Shown in pieces: positions 26,713 to 34,674 of a stretch of 64,000 nucleotides of DNA. Made by a program: the position numbers and the translations under genes. Source of the DNA: Actinopolyspora mortivallis DSM 44261 (GTDB taxonomy: Bacteria > Actinomycetota > Actinomycetes > Mycobacteriales > Pseudonocardiaceae); the NCBI RefSeq assembly GCF_000384035.1, contig NZ_KB913024.1:1565655-1629654 (forward strand), given 5' to 3'. The notes beneath the pieces were generated by a model that saw only the letters and a program-made list of their open reading frames with translations, was not told the DNA's origin and did no database searches. The number at the start of each line of letters is the position of its first letter. Within the stretch, counting starts at the first letter, position 1.

Positions 26713-27687
26713 CTACCGGGAGGCTTCCCGCAACGGGGGGCAGCCGCGTGAGGCGATTCTCTCGGCGGCGGGGGCGGTGGAGGACCGGGCGACCTCGATC
26801 GTGGTGTGGTCGATGTCGAACCGTTCGTCCAGCAGTTCGCTCAGGTGTTTCCGGACGGCGTCGGGATCGCAGTGGTCGTGGACGACGACGTGGGCCGAGA
26901 GCGCCGGGAAACCGGAGGTGATTTCCCAGACGTGCAGATCGCCGATACCGGTGACCCTGGGGTCGGAGAGCAGCTCGGAGCGGATCTCGGCCGGATCGAG
27001 GCCCCTGGGGGCCGCCTGGAGGAACACCCGCGCGGACTCGGCGACCAGGGAGAGCCCGGACTTGAGCATCAGGGCCGCGACCACCAGTGCGGCCAGTCCG
27101 TCGGCGCGCATGAATCCCGTGGTCAACACGAGCACTCCCGAGACCGTGGTGCCGAGGAAGGCGTACAGGTCGTTGAGCACGTGCTGGAAGGCCCCTTCGA
27201 TGTTGAGGCTGTCCCGGTTGGCCTTCGCCAGGATCCAGGTGGCGAGCAGGTTCACCAGGACGCCGATGCTTCCCACCACCAACACGGTGAGTCCGCCCAC
27301 CTCGGGTGGGTCAATCAGGCGGGTGATGCCTTCGTAGCCGAGATAGCCGCCGAGTGCGGTGAGCGTGAGGCCGTTGACCGAGGCGGCCAGGGTGCCCGAG
27401 CGCTTGAGGCCGAAGGTGTAGGAGCCGAAGCTGCCCCAGCTGCTCAGTGTCATGGCGATCAGGGCGAAGGCGATCGAGGCCGTGTCACTGAGCATGTGCG
27501 CGGCGTCCGAGAGCAGCGCCAGCGAGTTGGCCACGAGAGCCGCCACGGTCTCACCGACCATGAACCCGCCCAGCAGGAGCAGGGCGAGGAGCAGTTTTCT
27601 CCTGTCGGCGTGGGGACTCACCCCGTGACTGTGACCGTGACTGTGGCCGTGCTGTGTCGTGGGGGAGTCTGACTCTCGCGGGTGCAC
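26713..27687 (-). CDS. Cation diffusion facilitator (Zn/Co-type exporter)
   Basis: 324 residues from the GTG at 27687 (GGAG 8 bases upstream). His-rich N-terminus HGHSHGHSHG, six membrane segments and a cytosolic C-terminal domain. The transport-site motifs are LLSDAAHMLSD in helix 2 and HVLNDLYAF in helix 5 (a His/Asp-type site typical of zinc exporters of the CzcD/ZitB kind). ITSGFPALSAHVVVHDHCD matches the ferredoxin-like cytosolic domain. It exports divalent metal in exchange for protons. The short inverted repeat upstream may be its metal-responsive operator. Confidence 0.92.
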   Translation of the reverse strand: MHPRESDSPTTQHGHSHGHSHGVSPHADRRKLLLALLLLGGFMVGETVAALVANSLALLSDAAHMLSDTASIAFALIAMTLSSWGSFGSYTFGLKRSGTLAASVNGLTLTALGGYLGYEGITRLIDPPEVGGLTVLVVGSIGVLVNLLATWILAKANRDSLNIEGAFQHVLNDLYAFLGTTVSGVLVLTTGFMRADGLAALVVAALMLKSGLSLVAESARVFLQAAPRGLDPAEIRSELLSDPRVTGIGDLHVWEITSGFPALSAHVVVHDHCDPDAVRKHLSELLDERFDIDHTTIEVARSSTAPAAERIASRGCPPLREASR

Positions 27688-27732
27688 CGAGGAGGCTCCA
27701 ATTCATCAATACTTACGCATCCGTTCGGCGAT

Positions 27733-27748
27733 GAATATATAAACATTC
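27733..27748. promoter_or_regulatory. Inverted repeat in A/T island upstream of the CDF exporter
   Basis: GAAT-ATATAAAC-ATTC, 46 bases upstream of the CDF start codon. A/T-rich hyphenated repeats of this kind are typical of ArsR/SmtB-family metal repressors. The repressor gene is not in the window, so the assignment is inference. Confidence 0.4.
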
Positions 27749-27880
27749 GCTTATTGGTGCAAGGTGTCGGCTGCCGTGGGCCGATCCTTCCGTCGCCGAG
27801 GAGGCCTTCGTCCGGGCGGCCCGACCGGAGGAGCGAGGCGTTTGTCCTCCGTGCTCCACCTCCGCGTCCTACGGGCCCCT

Positions 27881-27899
27881 TACCCCCCTACCGTATGAT
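27881..27899 (+). promoter_or_regulatory. Candidate CsoR operator over the csoR promoter
   Basis: TACCCCCCTACCGTATGAT ends in the -10-like TATGAT. It aligns with the copA operator (TACCCCCGTAGGGTATAAC) at 14 of 19 positions, with the same left arm TACCC. This suggests that CsoR also controls its own gene. Confidence 0.55.
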
Positions 27900-27994
27900 G
27901 GAAGGGAGCCTCCGGGGTGGCTCGGCGCGTGTTCGCGGGTGTCGCCCCGGGTAACGTGGGCGCTGGACCGTCGAGCGGGCGATGGGAGTGTGAG

Positions 27995-28276
27995 ATGCGC
28001 GGATACACGCAGGACAAGGAGGACTACCTCAAGCGGCTGCGGCGTATCGAGGGGCAGGTCCGAGGGCTGGCCCGCATGATCGAGAACGACGAGTACTGCA
28101 TCGACGTGCTGACCCAGATCTCGGCGGCCACCAAGGGGCTGCAGGCCGTCTCCCTCGGGCTGCTCGACGAGCATCTCAAGCACTGTGTCGCCGAGGCCTT
28201 GACCGAGGGTGGCCAGGACGCCGACGAGAAGGTCCGCGAGGCCAGCGACGCGATCGCGCGCCTGGTCCGTTCGTGA
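27995..28276 (+). CDS. csoR: CsoR-family copper-sensing repressor
   Basis: 93 residues. I start at the ATG at 27995 with GGGAG 6 bases upstream; a GTG at 27917 is open but adds unrelated sequence. All-helical: KRLRRIEGQVRGLARMIEND then C-H-C copper ligands at Cys35 (DEYCIDVL), His60 and Cys64 (LLDEHLKHCV), matching the C36-H61-C65 set of Mycobacterium tuberculosis CsoR. Apo-CsoR binds operators and Cu(I) releases it. The divergent-looking operator and the copper ATPase gene 326 bases downstream complete a standard circuit. Confidence 0.92.
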   Translation: MRGYTQDKEDYLKRLRRIEGQVRGLARMIENDEYCIDVLTQISAATKGLQAVSLGLLDEHLKHCVAEALTEGGQDADEKVREASDAIARLVRS

Positions 28277-28602
28277 GCCACTGAGTCCGCCGGGTGCGTT
28301 CCGGTGACGACCGTTTCCGAGCTCGCCTCCCGGTGACTGTCCCCTCTGGTACCCCGCTCCCGTTGTGGTACTGGGTAGGCCCCCGGAGGATCCGCGTCGC
28401 GCGGACGCCGGGAGGGTGACGGTTCCGTGATGGTGCCCCGGTGGGGTCCCTTTTCCGTTTTGACACGGTACCCCCGTAGGGTATAACATCCGGGATGTTC
28501 GGAACGACGGACCCACGAGCGGCCCGGAGCCGGGTCCTCGAAGCGCACTGTTCCACGGTGCCTCCCGGCTTCCCGGTGAACACGGCACAGCGGAAGGGAC
28601 CG
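28277..28602. other. csoR-copA gap carrying the copA promoter
   Basis: 326 bases if copA starts at 28603. The only clear elements are the promoter and operator at 28460-28487 and an alternative leaderless start at 28495. Confidence 0.6.
28460..28487 (+). promoter_or_regulatory. copA promoter with embedded CsoR operator
   Basis: TTGACA (28460-28465), a 16-base spacer and TATAAC (28482-28487) form a near-consensus sigma-70-type promoter. The spacer holds a perfect inverted repeat TACCC-CCGTA-GGGTA (28469-28483) that overlaps the -10 box. Binding of apo-CsoR there would block polymerase until copper arrives. Confidence 0.85.
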
Positions 28603-30954
28603 ATGATGACCGGTCGACAGGACACGGCCTCCGCGGCGACCACGACCGAGACGGAACTGTCCATAAGCGGGATGACCTGCGCCTCGTGCGCCGCACGCAT
28701 CGAGCGCAAACTCAACAGGCTCGACGGGGTCGCCGCCACGGTCAACTACGCCACGGAGAAGGCCCGGGTGCGCCACCCGGTGGGCATGGGCACGGATGAG
28801 CTGGTCGACACCGTGAAGGCGGCCGGCTACGACGCCGTCCCCCCGGCCGCGGACTCCCGCGCCTCCGAACCGTCCCGGCAGGATCCCTCCTCCACCGAGG
28901 AGCGCGACACCGAGCTCGAAGGGTTGCGCGTGCGACTGCTCGTCTCGGCGTCGTTGTCCGTGCCGGTGGTGGCGCTGGCGATGATTCCCGCCCTCCAGTT
29001 CACCTACTGGCAGTGGATCTCGCTCACTCTGGCGGCCCCCGTGGTGGTGTGGGGGGCGCTGCCGTTCCACCGGGCGAGTTGGACCAATCTCCGCCACGGT
29101 GCGGTCACCATGGACACGTTGATCTCGATGGGCACCCTGGCTGCCTTCGGGTGGTCGTTGTACGCGCTGCTGCTGGGCGGAGCCGGTGTCCCCGGGATGA
29201 CGCACGGATTCGAGTTCGTGGCCGAACGCGGTGGTGGTGGGGAACAGATATATCTGGAGGTCGCCGCGGGAGTGACCACCTTCCTCCTGGCCGGCAGGTA
29301 CTTCGAGTCCCGGGCCAAACGTCGTTCGGGAGCCGCCCTGCGTTCCCTGCTCCAACTCGGCGCCAAGGACGTCACCGTCCTCCGTGAGGGGCAGGAACGG
29401 CGCGTTCCCGTGGAGGAACTGGGGGTGGACGATCACTTCGTGGTACGGCCTGGTGAGAAGATCGCCACAGACGGGGTGGTCGTCGACGGTGCCTCGGCGG
29501 TGGACACCAGCATGGTGACGGGGGAGTCCGTTCCGCTGGAGGTGGGGCCCGGCTCCTCGGTGACGGGAGCCACCGTCAACGCCGGAGGAAGGCTGGTCGT
29601 CCGTGCCACCCGGGTCGGATCCGACACCCAGTTGGCCCGGATGGCCAAGCTGGTCGAGGACGCCCAGGCGGGCAAGGCGCGGGTCCAACGGCTCGCCGAC
29701 CGCGTCTCGGCCGTGTTCGTCCCCGTGGTGATCGCGCTCGCCCTCGGAACCCTGGTGTTCTGGTTGCTCTCCGGCGGCGGTGTGACCACGGCCTTCACCG
29801 CCGCCGTGGCCGTGCTGATCATCGCCTGCCCCTGCGCGCTCGGGCTGGCCACTCCGACCGCTCTGATGGTCGGGACCGGCCGGGGCGCCCGGTCGGGAAT
29901 CCTGATCAAGGGGCCCGAGGTGCTGGAGTCGACCAAGAGGGTCGACACGGTGGTGTTGGACAAGACCGGGACCGTGACCGAGGGACGCATGGAACTCGTC
30001 GACGTCCGGCCCGCCGACGGTGAGTCGGAACAGGAGGTGCTCCGGATCGCGGCGGCCCTGGAAGACGGATCGGAGCACCCCGTGGCGCGGGCCGTGGTCG
30101 ACGCCGCACGGACACGGGTGCGGAACCTGCCGGAGATCCAGGAGTTCTCCAATGTGGAAGGACTCGGTGTCCGCGGCGTCGTCGACGGGAGGACGGTGCT
30201 GGTGGGGCGGCAGCGTCTGCTCGAACAGCACGGTGTCGTCGTGCCCGACTCGTTGGACACGGCCAGGGACGAGGCCGAACGGAAGGGCGGCACCGCGATC
30301 ATGGTGGCCTGGGACGGAAGAGCCCGCGCGGTGCTGGCCGTCTCCGACACCGTCAAACCGACGGCGGCCGAAGCCGTTCGGGGGATGCGTGAGCTCGGAC
30401 TGAAGCCGATGCTGCTCACCGGGGACAACAGGGCCGCCGCCGAGGCGATCGCCTCCCGGATCGGTGTCGAGGAGGTCGTCGCCGAGGTGCTGCCTCGGGA
30501 GAAGGCGGACGTCGTCGAACGGCTGAGAGAGCGGGGAAGCACGGTCGCCATGGTCGGTGACGGGGTCAACGACGCCGCGGCACTGGCCCGGGCCGACCTC
30601 GGGTTGGCGATGGGGACCGGCACCGACGTGGCGATCGAGGCCGGGGACCTCACACTGGTGCGGGGGGATCCACGGGCCGTCGTCGACGCGATCAGGCTGT
30701 CCCGCCGAACCCTGCGCACGATCAAGGGCAACCTGTTCTGGGCCTTCGCCTACAACGTCGCCGCCCTTCCGTTGGCGGCGGCGGGTCTGCTCAACCCGAT
30801 GATCGCTGGTGCGGCCATGGCCTGCAGTTCCGTGTTCGTGGTCAGCAACAGCCTCCGGCTGCGTGGTTTCCGCGGCAGCGGGTCGGGGCAGCCGGCGGAA
30901 CACGAGTCCGAGCGGAGTGGGATCCCGAGCTCCCCTGTTCACGCGAGCCGGTGA
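28603..30954 (+). CDS. copA: Copper-translocating P1B-type ATPase
   Basis: 783 residues from the ATG pair at 28603/28606, preceded by GGAAGGGA. An ATG at 28495 lies about where transcription should begin and would add 36 residues as a leaderless start. One N-terminal metal-binding domain (GMTCASCAARIE), eight membrane helices with the Cu(I) motif CPC (IIACPCALGLATPTALMVG), the phosphorylated Asp in DKTGTVTEG, the SEHP(V/L) motif and the hinge MVGDGVNDAAALA are all intact. It pumps Cu(I) out of the cytosol. Control by CsoR is strongly indicated by the promoter. Confidence 0.95.
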   Translation: MMTGRQDTASAATTTETELSISGMTCASCAARIERKLNRLDGVAATVNYATEKARVRHPVGMGTDELVDTVKAAGYDAVPPAADSRASEPSRQDPSSTEERDTELEGLRVRLLVSASLSVPVVALAMIPALQFTYWQWISLTLAAPVVVWGALPFHRASWTNLRHGAVTMDTLISMGTLAAFGWSLYALLLGGAGVPGMTHGFEFVAERGGGGEQIYLEVAAGVTTFLLAGRYFESRAKRRSGAALRSLLQLGAKDVTVLREGQERRVPVEELGVDDHFVVRPGEKIATDGVVVDGASAVDTSMVTGESVPLEVGPGSSVTGATVNAGGRLVVRATRVGSDTQLARMAKLVEDAQAGKARVQRLADRVSAVFVPVVIALALGTLVFWLLSGGGVTTAFTAAVAVLIIACPCALGLATPTALMVGTGRGARSGILIKGPEVLESTKRVDTVVLDKTGTVTEGRMELVDVRPADGESEQEVLRIAAALEDGSEHPVARAVVDAARTRVRNLPEIQEFSNVEGLGVRGVVDGRTVLVGRQRLLEQHGVVVPDSLDTARDEAERKGGTAIMVAWDGRARAVLAVSDTVKPTAAEAVRGMRELGLKPMLLTGDNRAAAEAIASRIGVEEVVAEVLPREKADVVERLRERGSTVAMVGDGVNDAAALARADLGLAMGTGTDVAIEAGDLTLVRGDPRAVVDAIRLSRRTLRTIKGNLFWAFAYNVAALPLAAAGLLNPMIAGAAMACSSVFVVSNSLRLRGFRGSGSGQPAEHESERSGIPSSPVHASR

Positions 30955-30997
30955 GGGCTCCGTCCTCGGTGTGATTCCGCACCCGCGGCAGAGCGGT

Positions 30998-31037
30998 GGC
31001 CCGCCCGACGGAGCTCGCCCTTCCCGTCGGGCGGGCC
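30998..31037. terminator. Perfect 14-bp hairpin between convergent copA and add
   Basis: GGCCCGCCCGACGG (30998-31011) pairs perfectly with 31024-31037 around a 12-base loop. It can stop transcription from both sides. Confidence 0.8.
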
Positions 31038-31089
31038 GGTTCGCCGTCCGCCCCGGTCTCACGCGGGCCGGCCACCGCGGCTCTTTCCT

Positions 31090-32235
31090 TCAGTGCCCTG
31101 CGGTCGGAAGCGGTCCCACGGAGTCGTCGACCTTGCCGAACAGGGACTCCGAGCGCAGTGCGGCGTAGCCCGGCTTGATGACCTCGTTGATGAGGGCCAG
31201 CCGTTGGTTGAACGGCAGGAAGGCCGACTTCATCGCGTTGACCGTGAACCACTGCATGTCGTCCAGGGAGTAGCCGAAGTGCTCGATGAGTTCGGAGAAC
31301 TCCCGGGTCATGCTGGTCTGGCTGATGAGCCTGTTGTCGGTGTTCACCGTCACCCTGAAGTGCAGTTTCCGCAACAGGGCGATGGGGTGTTCGGCCAGTG
31401 AGTCCACCGTGCCGGTGTGGACGTTGGACCGGGGGCACATCTCCAGCGGTATCCGACGGTCCCGGACGAACGAGGCGAGTCGTCCGAGAGCGGCCCGGCC
31501 GTGTTCGTCGACGGTGATGTCGTCGAGGATACGCACCCCGTGGCCCAGCCGGGCGGCTCCGCAGTACTGGATGGCCTCCCAGATGGAGGGCAGTCCGAAC
31601 CCTTCGCCGGCGTGGATGGTGAAGTGGAAGTTCTCCCTGCGCAGGTACTCGAACGCCTCCAGGGACTGGGTCGGGGGGTGTCCGGCCTCCGGTCCGGCGA
31701 TGTCGAAACCGACCACCCCCGAGTCGCGGTAGCGTACGGCCAATCGGGCGATCTCGGAGGACCGGGACTCCTGACGCATCGCGCACAGCAACAGGCCGAT
31801 CCGGATGCGACGTCCCGCTTCGGCGGCCCGTGCCGTTCCCTGTTTGAAGCCCTCCAGCAGTGCCTCGACGACCTCGTCGAGTTCCATACCGGCCTGGGTG
31901 CTCAGTTCGGGCGCGTAGCGCACCTCGGCGTAGACCACACCGTCGGCCGCCAGGTCCTCGGCGCACTCGGAGGCGGCCCGGATCAGGGCCTCCGGGGTCT
32001 GCAGCACACCCACCGTGTGGACGAAACGCTCCAGGTACTCCTCGAGGGATCCGGCGTTGGTGGCCGCGGCGAACCACTGCTCGATCCCGTCCAGGTCCTT
32101 GGTCGGCAGGTGCCGGTACCCGGTGCGTTCGGCCAGTTCCACGACGGTGCGCGGGCGGAGTCCGCCGTCCAGGTGATCGTGCAGCAGGACCTTCGGGGCC
32201 TGCCGGATCTGTTCGATCGTGGGAGTCGTCATCAC
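31090..32235 (-). CDS. add: Adenosine deaminase
   Basis: 381 residues. The GTG at 32235 has GAGGAG 9 bases upstream; ATG follows as codon 2. Zinc ligands and catalytic residues are present: [10 protein letters not shown] (HxH), TIHAGEGFG (His, Glu), RLGHGVRI and VNTDNRLIS (Asp). [14 protein letters not shown] is typical of the C-terminal helix. It converts adenosine (and deoxyadenosine) to inosine in purine salvage. A GntR regulator is divergently encoded, with matching palindromes in front of both genes, so adenosine use is probably ligand-regulated. Confidence 0.93.
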   Translation of the reverse strand: MMTTPTIEQIRQAPKVLLHDHLDGGLRPRTVVELAERTGYRHLPTKDLDGIEQWFAAATNAGSLEEYLERFVHTVGVLQTPEALIRAASECAEDLAADGVVYAEVRYAPELSTQAGMELDEVVEALLEGFKQGTARAAEAGRRIRIGLLLCAMRQESRSSEIARLAVRYRDSGVVGFDIAGPEAGHPPTQSLEAFEYLRRENFHFTIHAGEGFGLPSIWEAIQYCGAARLGHGVRILDDITVDEHGRAALGRLASFVRDRRIPLEMCPRSNVHTGTVDSLAEHPIALLRKLHFRVTVNTDNRLISQTSMTREFSELIEHFGYSLDDMQWFTVNAMKSAFLPFNQRLALINEVIKPGYAALRSESLFGKVDDSVGPLPTAGH

Positions 32236-32336
32236 GAGCCGTGTCTCCTCGTCAAGCGCGTCGATCTCGATGGGGTGTGTCCAGTGGCCGAGTGAACCGG
32301 GGAACTCGGCCCGCAGCGGTCCGGAAAGTGAGTCTG

Positions 32337-32347
32337 TTGTCAGACAA
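32337..32347. promoter_or_regulatory. GntR-type operator, add side
   Basis: TTGTC-A-GACAA, a perfect palindrome with a one-base centre, 102 bases upstream of the adenosine deaminase start. It is repeated almost exactly at the promoter of the divergent regulator. Confidence 0.65.
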
Positions 32348-32471
32348 GCTCGGTTTGGACCGAGTGTCTACCAATGCGGCTCCTCCCCGTCAAGCGCCTC
32401 GCGCGGAGAGTCCTTCGATCGCAGTGTACTCCGGAGATTCCCGAAGCGGGGAAAACGCGAAGGGGGAGTGA

Positions 32472-32509
32472 TTGACGCGGCCACCCGGATTGGCTAACTT
32501 GTCTGACAT
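32472..32509 (+). promoter_or_regulatory. Promoter and operator of the GntR regulator
   Basis: TTGACG (32472-32477), 17 bases, TAACTT (32495-32500). The palindrome TTGTC-T-GACAt (32499-32509) overlaps the end of the -10 box, so the regulator should repress itself. Confidence 0.65.
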
Positions 32510-32523
32510 CGTTCGGGAGTGAG

Positions 32524-33270
32524 GTGAAGGTGTCGGGGCATCGAGCACGACGCAGGCCGGCGGTGGATCTCTACGAGCGGATCGTCGAGTCCATCCGGTC
32601 CGGGCGGTATCCTCCCGGATCCACCCTGCCCTCCGAACCCGCGCTCGCGGCGGAACTGGGCGTGAGTCGCCCCGCCCTGCGTGAGGCTCTGATCCTGCTG
32701 CAGGAGGACGGGGTGATCACGGTGCGCCGTGGGGTGGGGCGCACCGTGCGCAGCGGAACGCCCCGCAAGGGCTTCGAACGACTGTGCCCGGTGGAGCACC
32801 TGCTGCCGGGGCAGACACGGGTGCGGGCGTTGACCCGTTCCTCCGAGGAACCCACGGATCTGGTGCTGCAACACCTGCCGGTCCCCGCCCATCGCGAGGT
32901 CCGGTTCTGGGAGAGCGTCGTCGACTCGGACGGACGTGCGGCGTGTCTGGTCCAGGAGTGGACGCTTCCCGACGACATGCTGCGGGACAGGGACGCGGAG
33001 CTGCCCGCCGAGCTGGAGGCCGCCGTGGACCGGAGGCGCACAGTGCTGGACGTGCTGGGTTCCCACGAGCCCGCCCTGTCCCTGCACGGGTCGAGCGGAC
33101 TGAGCGCCACCCTGCTGGGCAGGCAGCGCGGGGAAGTCTTCGAACGACCTCCGGAAACCCCGGTGGTGCTGGTCACCCAGGTGGTCAGCGCCGACGGTGT
33201 TCCGGTGCTCGTCGCCAAGTACGTCCTTCCCAGCGGTGCCCCCGCGATGCCGCTGCTCCAGTCCCGCTGA
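32524..33270 (+). CDS. GntR-family regulator with UTRA effector domain
   Basis: 248 residues. GTG at 32524 (GTG at 32530 is also possible). N-terminal winged helix: VDLYERIVESIRSGRYPPGS, LPSEPALAAELGVSRPALRE, GVITVRRGVGRTV. From about residue 80 a UTRA ligand-binding domain (FERLCPVEHLL, REVRFWESVVDSDGRAACLV, TPVVLVTQVVSADGVPVLVA), which places it in the HutC subfamily. A likely ligand is a purine nucleoside or related compound, from its divergent pairing with adenosine deaminase; that is inference. Confidence 0.88.
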   Translation: MKVSGHRARRRPAVDLYERIVESIRSGRYPPGSTLPSEPALAAELGVSRPALREALILLQEDGVITVRRGVGRTVRSGTPRKGFERLCPVEHLLPGQTRVRALTRSSEEPTDLVLQHLPVPAHREVRFWESVVDSDGRAACLVQEWTLPDDMLRDRDAELPAELEAAVDRRRTVLDVLGSHEPALSLHGSSGLSATLLGRQRGEVFERPPETPVVLVTQVVSADGVPVLVAKYVLPSGAPAMPLLQSR

Positions 33271-33339
33271 CCGCGTACCACACCGTGGTCGTCTCCGTCC
33301 ACCGGGCCGTGGAGGGCTTCGGCGGGCATACTTCGGCGC

Positions 33340-33498
33340 ATGAACGGTTCCACACGGGACAGCGGGGACGTGGTCGAGTTCTGTGACCTGTGCGGTCGTC
33401 CTGTCGACCGGGACAACGCCCGCTACGAGAGGGTCGGCGACGTGGTGCTCACCGCCTGCGGCGAGGACCACATGCGCCAACTGCGGGAACGCCGGTGA
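33340..33498 (+). CDS. Small zinc-finger-like protein
   Basis: 52 residues from the ATG at 33340. It holds CDLCGRPVDR near residue 15 and LTACGEDHMRQL near residue 38, together a Cys2...Cys-x3-His arrangement that could hold one zinc ion, like treble-clef or MYM-type knuckles. It sits between the GntR regulator and the VOC gene, on the same strand. No ribosome site stands out, but the conserved-looking Cys pattern makes non-coding chance unlikely. Confidence 0.6.
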   Translation: MNGSTRDSGDVVEFCDLCGRPVDRDNARYERVGDVVLTACGEDHMRQLRERR

Positions 33499-33648
33499 GT
33501 CGCCGACTCCGGTCCGCCGGGGACGGGTCCGGCGCTGTCGCGCGAGCCCCGTTCCTCGGCGGGCGAGCACCGCCGGTGGGTGTCACCGTGTCCTGGTAGG
33601 ACATCCGTCCGCGACGGGTGTCGAGGACACGTCGACGAAGGGGAGCAC

Positions 33649-34440
33649 ATGATCACCACTGACGCCGTTGTCGGGTCCCCGTGCTGGATCGATCTCGGCG
33701 CCCCGGACGTGCGGGCAGCCGTGGAGTTCTACGGAACGGTGTTCGGCTGGGAGTTCGAAGGACTCGACGAGGACGGCGAGTACGGGGTCTTCCGCCTCGA
33801 CGGGCGGAGGGTCGCCGGGATCGGCCCGCTCACCGAGGAGAACGCGCGTTCGGCCTGGATGATCTACTTCAGCACCACCGACGCCGACGCGGCCGCCCGG
33901 ACGGTGCGGGAGCTGGGGGGAACGGTGCGTCGGGAGCCGTTCGACGTCGACGGACGGGCGCGACTGGCCCAGTTCACCGATCCGTTGGGGGCCGAGTTCG
34001 CGGTCTGGCAGGCGGGAACGGACCGCGGACTGGAGGTCGTGGACGAACCGGGCGCGCTGAACTGGATCGAGCTGTACACCAGCCACGTGGCCGCTGCCAA
34101 GGAGTTCTACTTCGAACTGTTCGGGTGGAGCATGGAGGACATGCCGCTTCCCGGCAGCGGGGGTGCCTACGCCCTGCTCACTCCCGCCGGGGGGAACCAG
34201 GAGCACACCCACGGCGGGATGATGCAGGTGTCCTCGGAGTATCTCGACCTCGCCGAGGGGCTGCCGTACTGGCACCCGGTGTTCGCGGTGCGCGAGTGCG
34301 ACGCCACGGTTTCCCGGGTCACCTCCCACGGGGGCGGTATCCAACTGGGGCCGGAGAACGCGGAGAACGTGGGACGGATGGCGGTCTGCCTCGACCGTTC
34401 CGGGGCGGATTTCGTCGTCCTGGAATCCACGAACGAGTGA
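33649..34440 (+). CDS. Two-domain VOC (glyoxalase-fold) protein
   Basis: 263 residues. The ATG at 33649 follows GAAGGGGAGCAC. Two tandem VOC domains of about 125 residues: CWIDLGAPDVRAAVEFYGTV ... FTDPLGAEFAVWQ and LNWIELYTSHVAAAKEFYFE ... LDRSGADFVVLE. This resembles the 'hydroxylase'-type VOC proteins of actinomycetes. Metal-ligand positions (His/Glu) are not all obvious, so it may bind ligands rather than catalyse. Substrate unknown. Confidence 0.88.
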   Translation: MITTDAVVGSPCWIDLGAPDVRAAVEFYGTVFGWEFEGLDEDGEYGVFRLDGRRVAGIGPLTEENARSAWMIYFSTTDADAAARTVRELGGTVRREPFDVDGRARLAQFTDPLGAEFAVWQAGTDRGLEVVDEPGALNWIELYTSHVAAAKEFYFELFGWSMEDMPLPGSGGAYALLTPAGGNQEHTHGGMMQVSSEYLDLAEGLPYWHPVFAVRECDATVSRVTSHGGGIQLGPENAENVGRMAVCLDRSGADFVVLESTNE

Positions 34441-34501
34441 GGAGTCCGTCGACCGCTGATACCCCGAATCGGTGTATCGAGTCCACTCTTTCGGGCAGGA
34501 G

Positions 34502-34520
34502 GACTCCGGATTCCGGAGTC
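34502..34520 (+). terminator. Hairpin after the VOC gene
   Basis: GACTCCGG-ATT-CCGGAGTC: an 8-bp perfect stem with a 3-base loop, 62 bases after the VOC stop codon. No T-tract. Confidence 0.5.
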
Positions 34521-34562
34521 AGTTGCACCAAGGCGCGTTGACCTCGGATAACTTCACCTCTA

Positions 34563-34607
34563 CCTTTCGTTTCCGAAAGGTTTCGAATGATTTTCGATAT
34601 TTCGGAC
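34563..34607. promoter_or_regulatory. Cluster of CGAAA/TTTCG repeats upstream of the arabinanase
   Basis: CCTTTCG-TTTC-CGAAAGG (34563-34580) is a perfect 7-bp palindrome. Further TTTCGAA, TTTTCGAT and TTTCGGA elements follow to 34605, in the most A/T-rich stretch of the area. TCCGAAA and TTTCGGA also form a wider inverted repeat. This looks like a multi-site operator for a sugar-responsive repressor of the LacI or ROK type. Confidence 0.5.
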
Positions 34608-34674
34608 AATTGTTTCCGGTGTTGAGAGCCTTTCGGTTTCCACCGCCGGAAAACCGGTGGAGGTGTTGCGTTCC

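Larger units (their letters stand above)
27688..27994. other. Regulatory gap between CDF and csoR genes
   Basis: 307 bases. It contains an A/T island at about 27710-27760 with an inverted repeat, and a CsoR-type operator at 27881-27899, both listed separately. Confidence 0.6.

Noticed and set aside
28024-31062. A 1,012-codon open frame antisense to csoR/copA
   Set aside because: It is a mirror of the copA codon pattern with no recognisable domain and crosses two real genes and their promoter.
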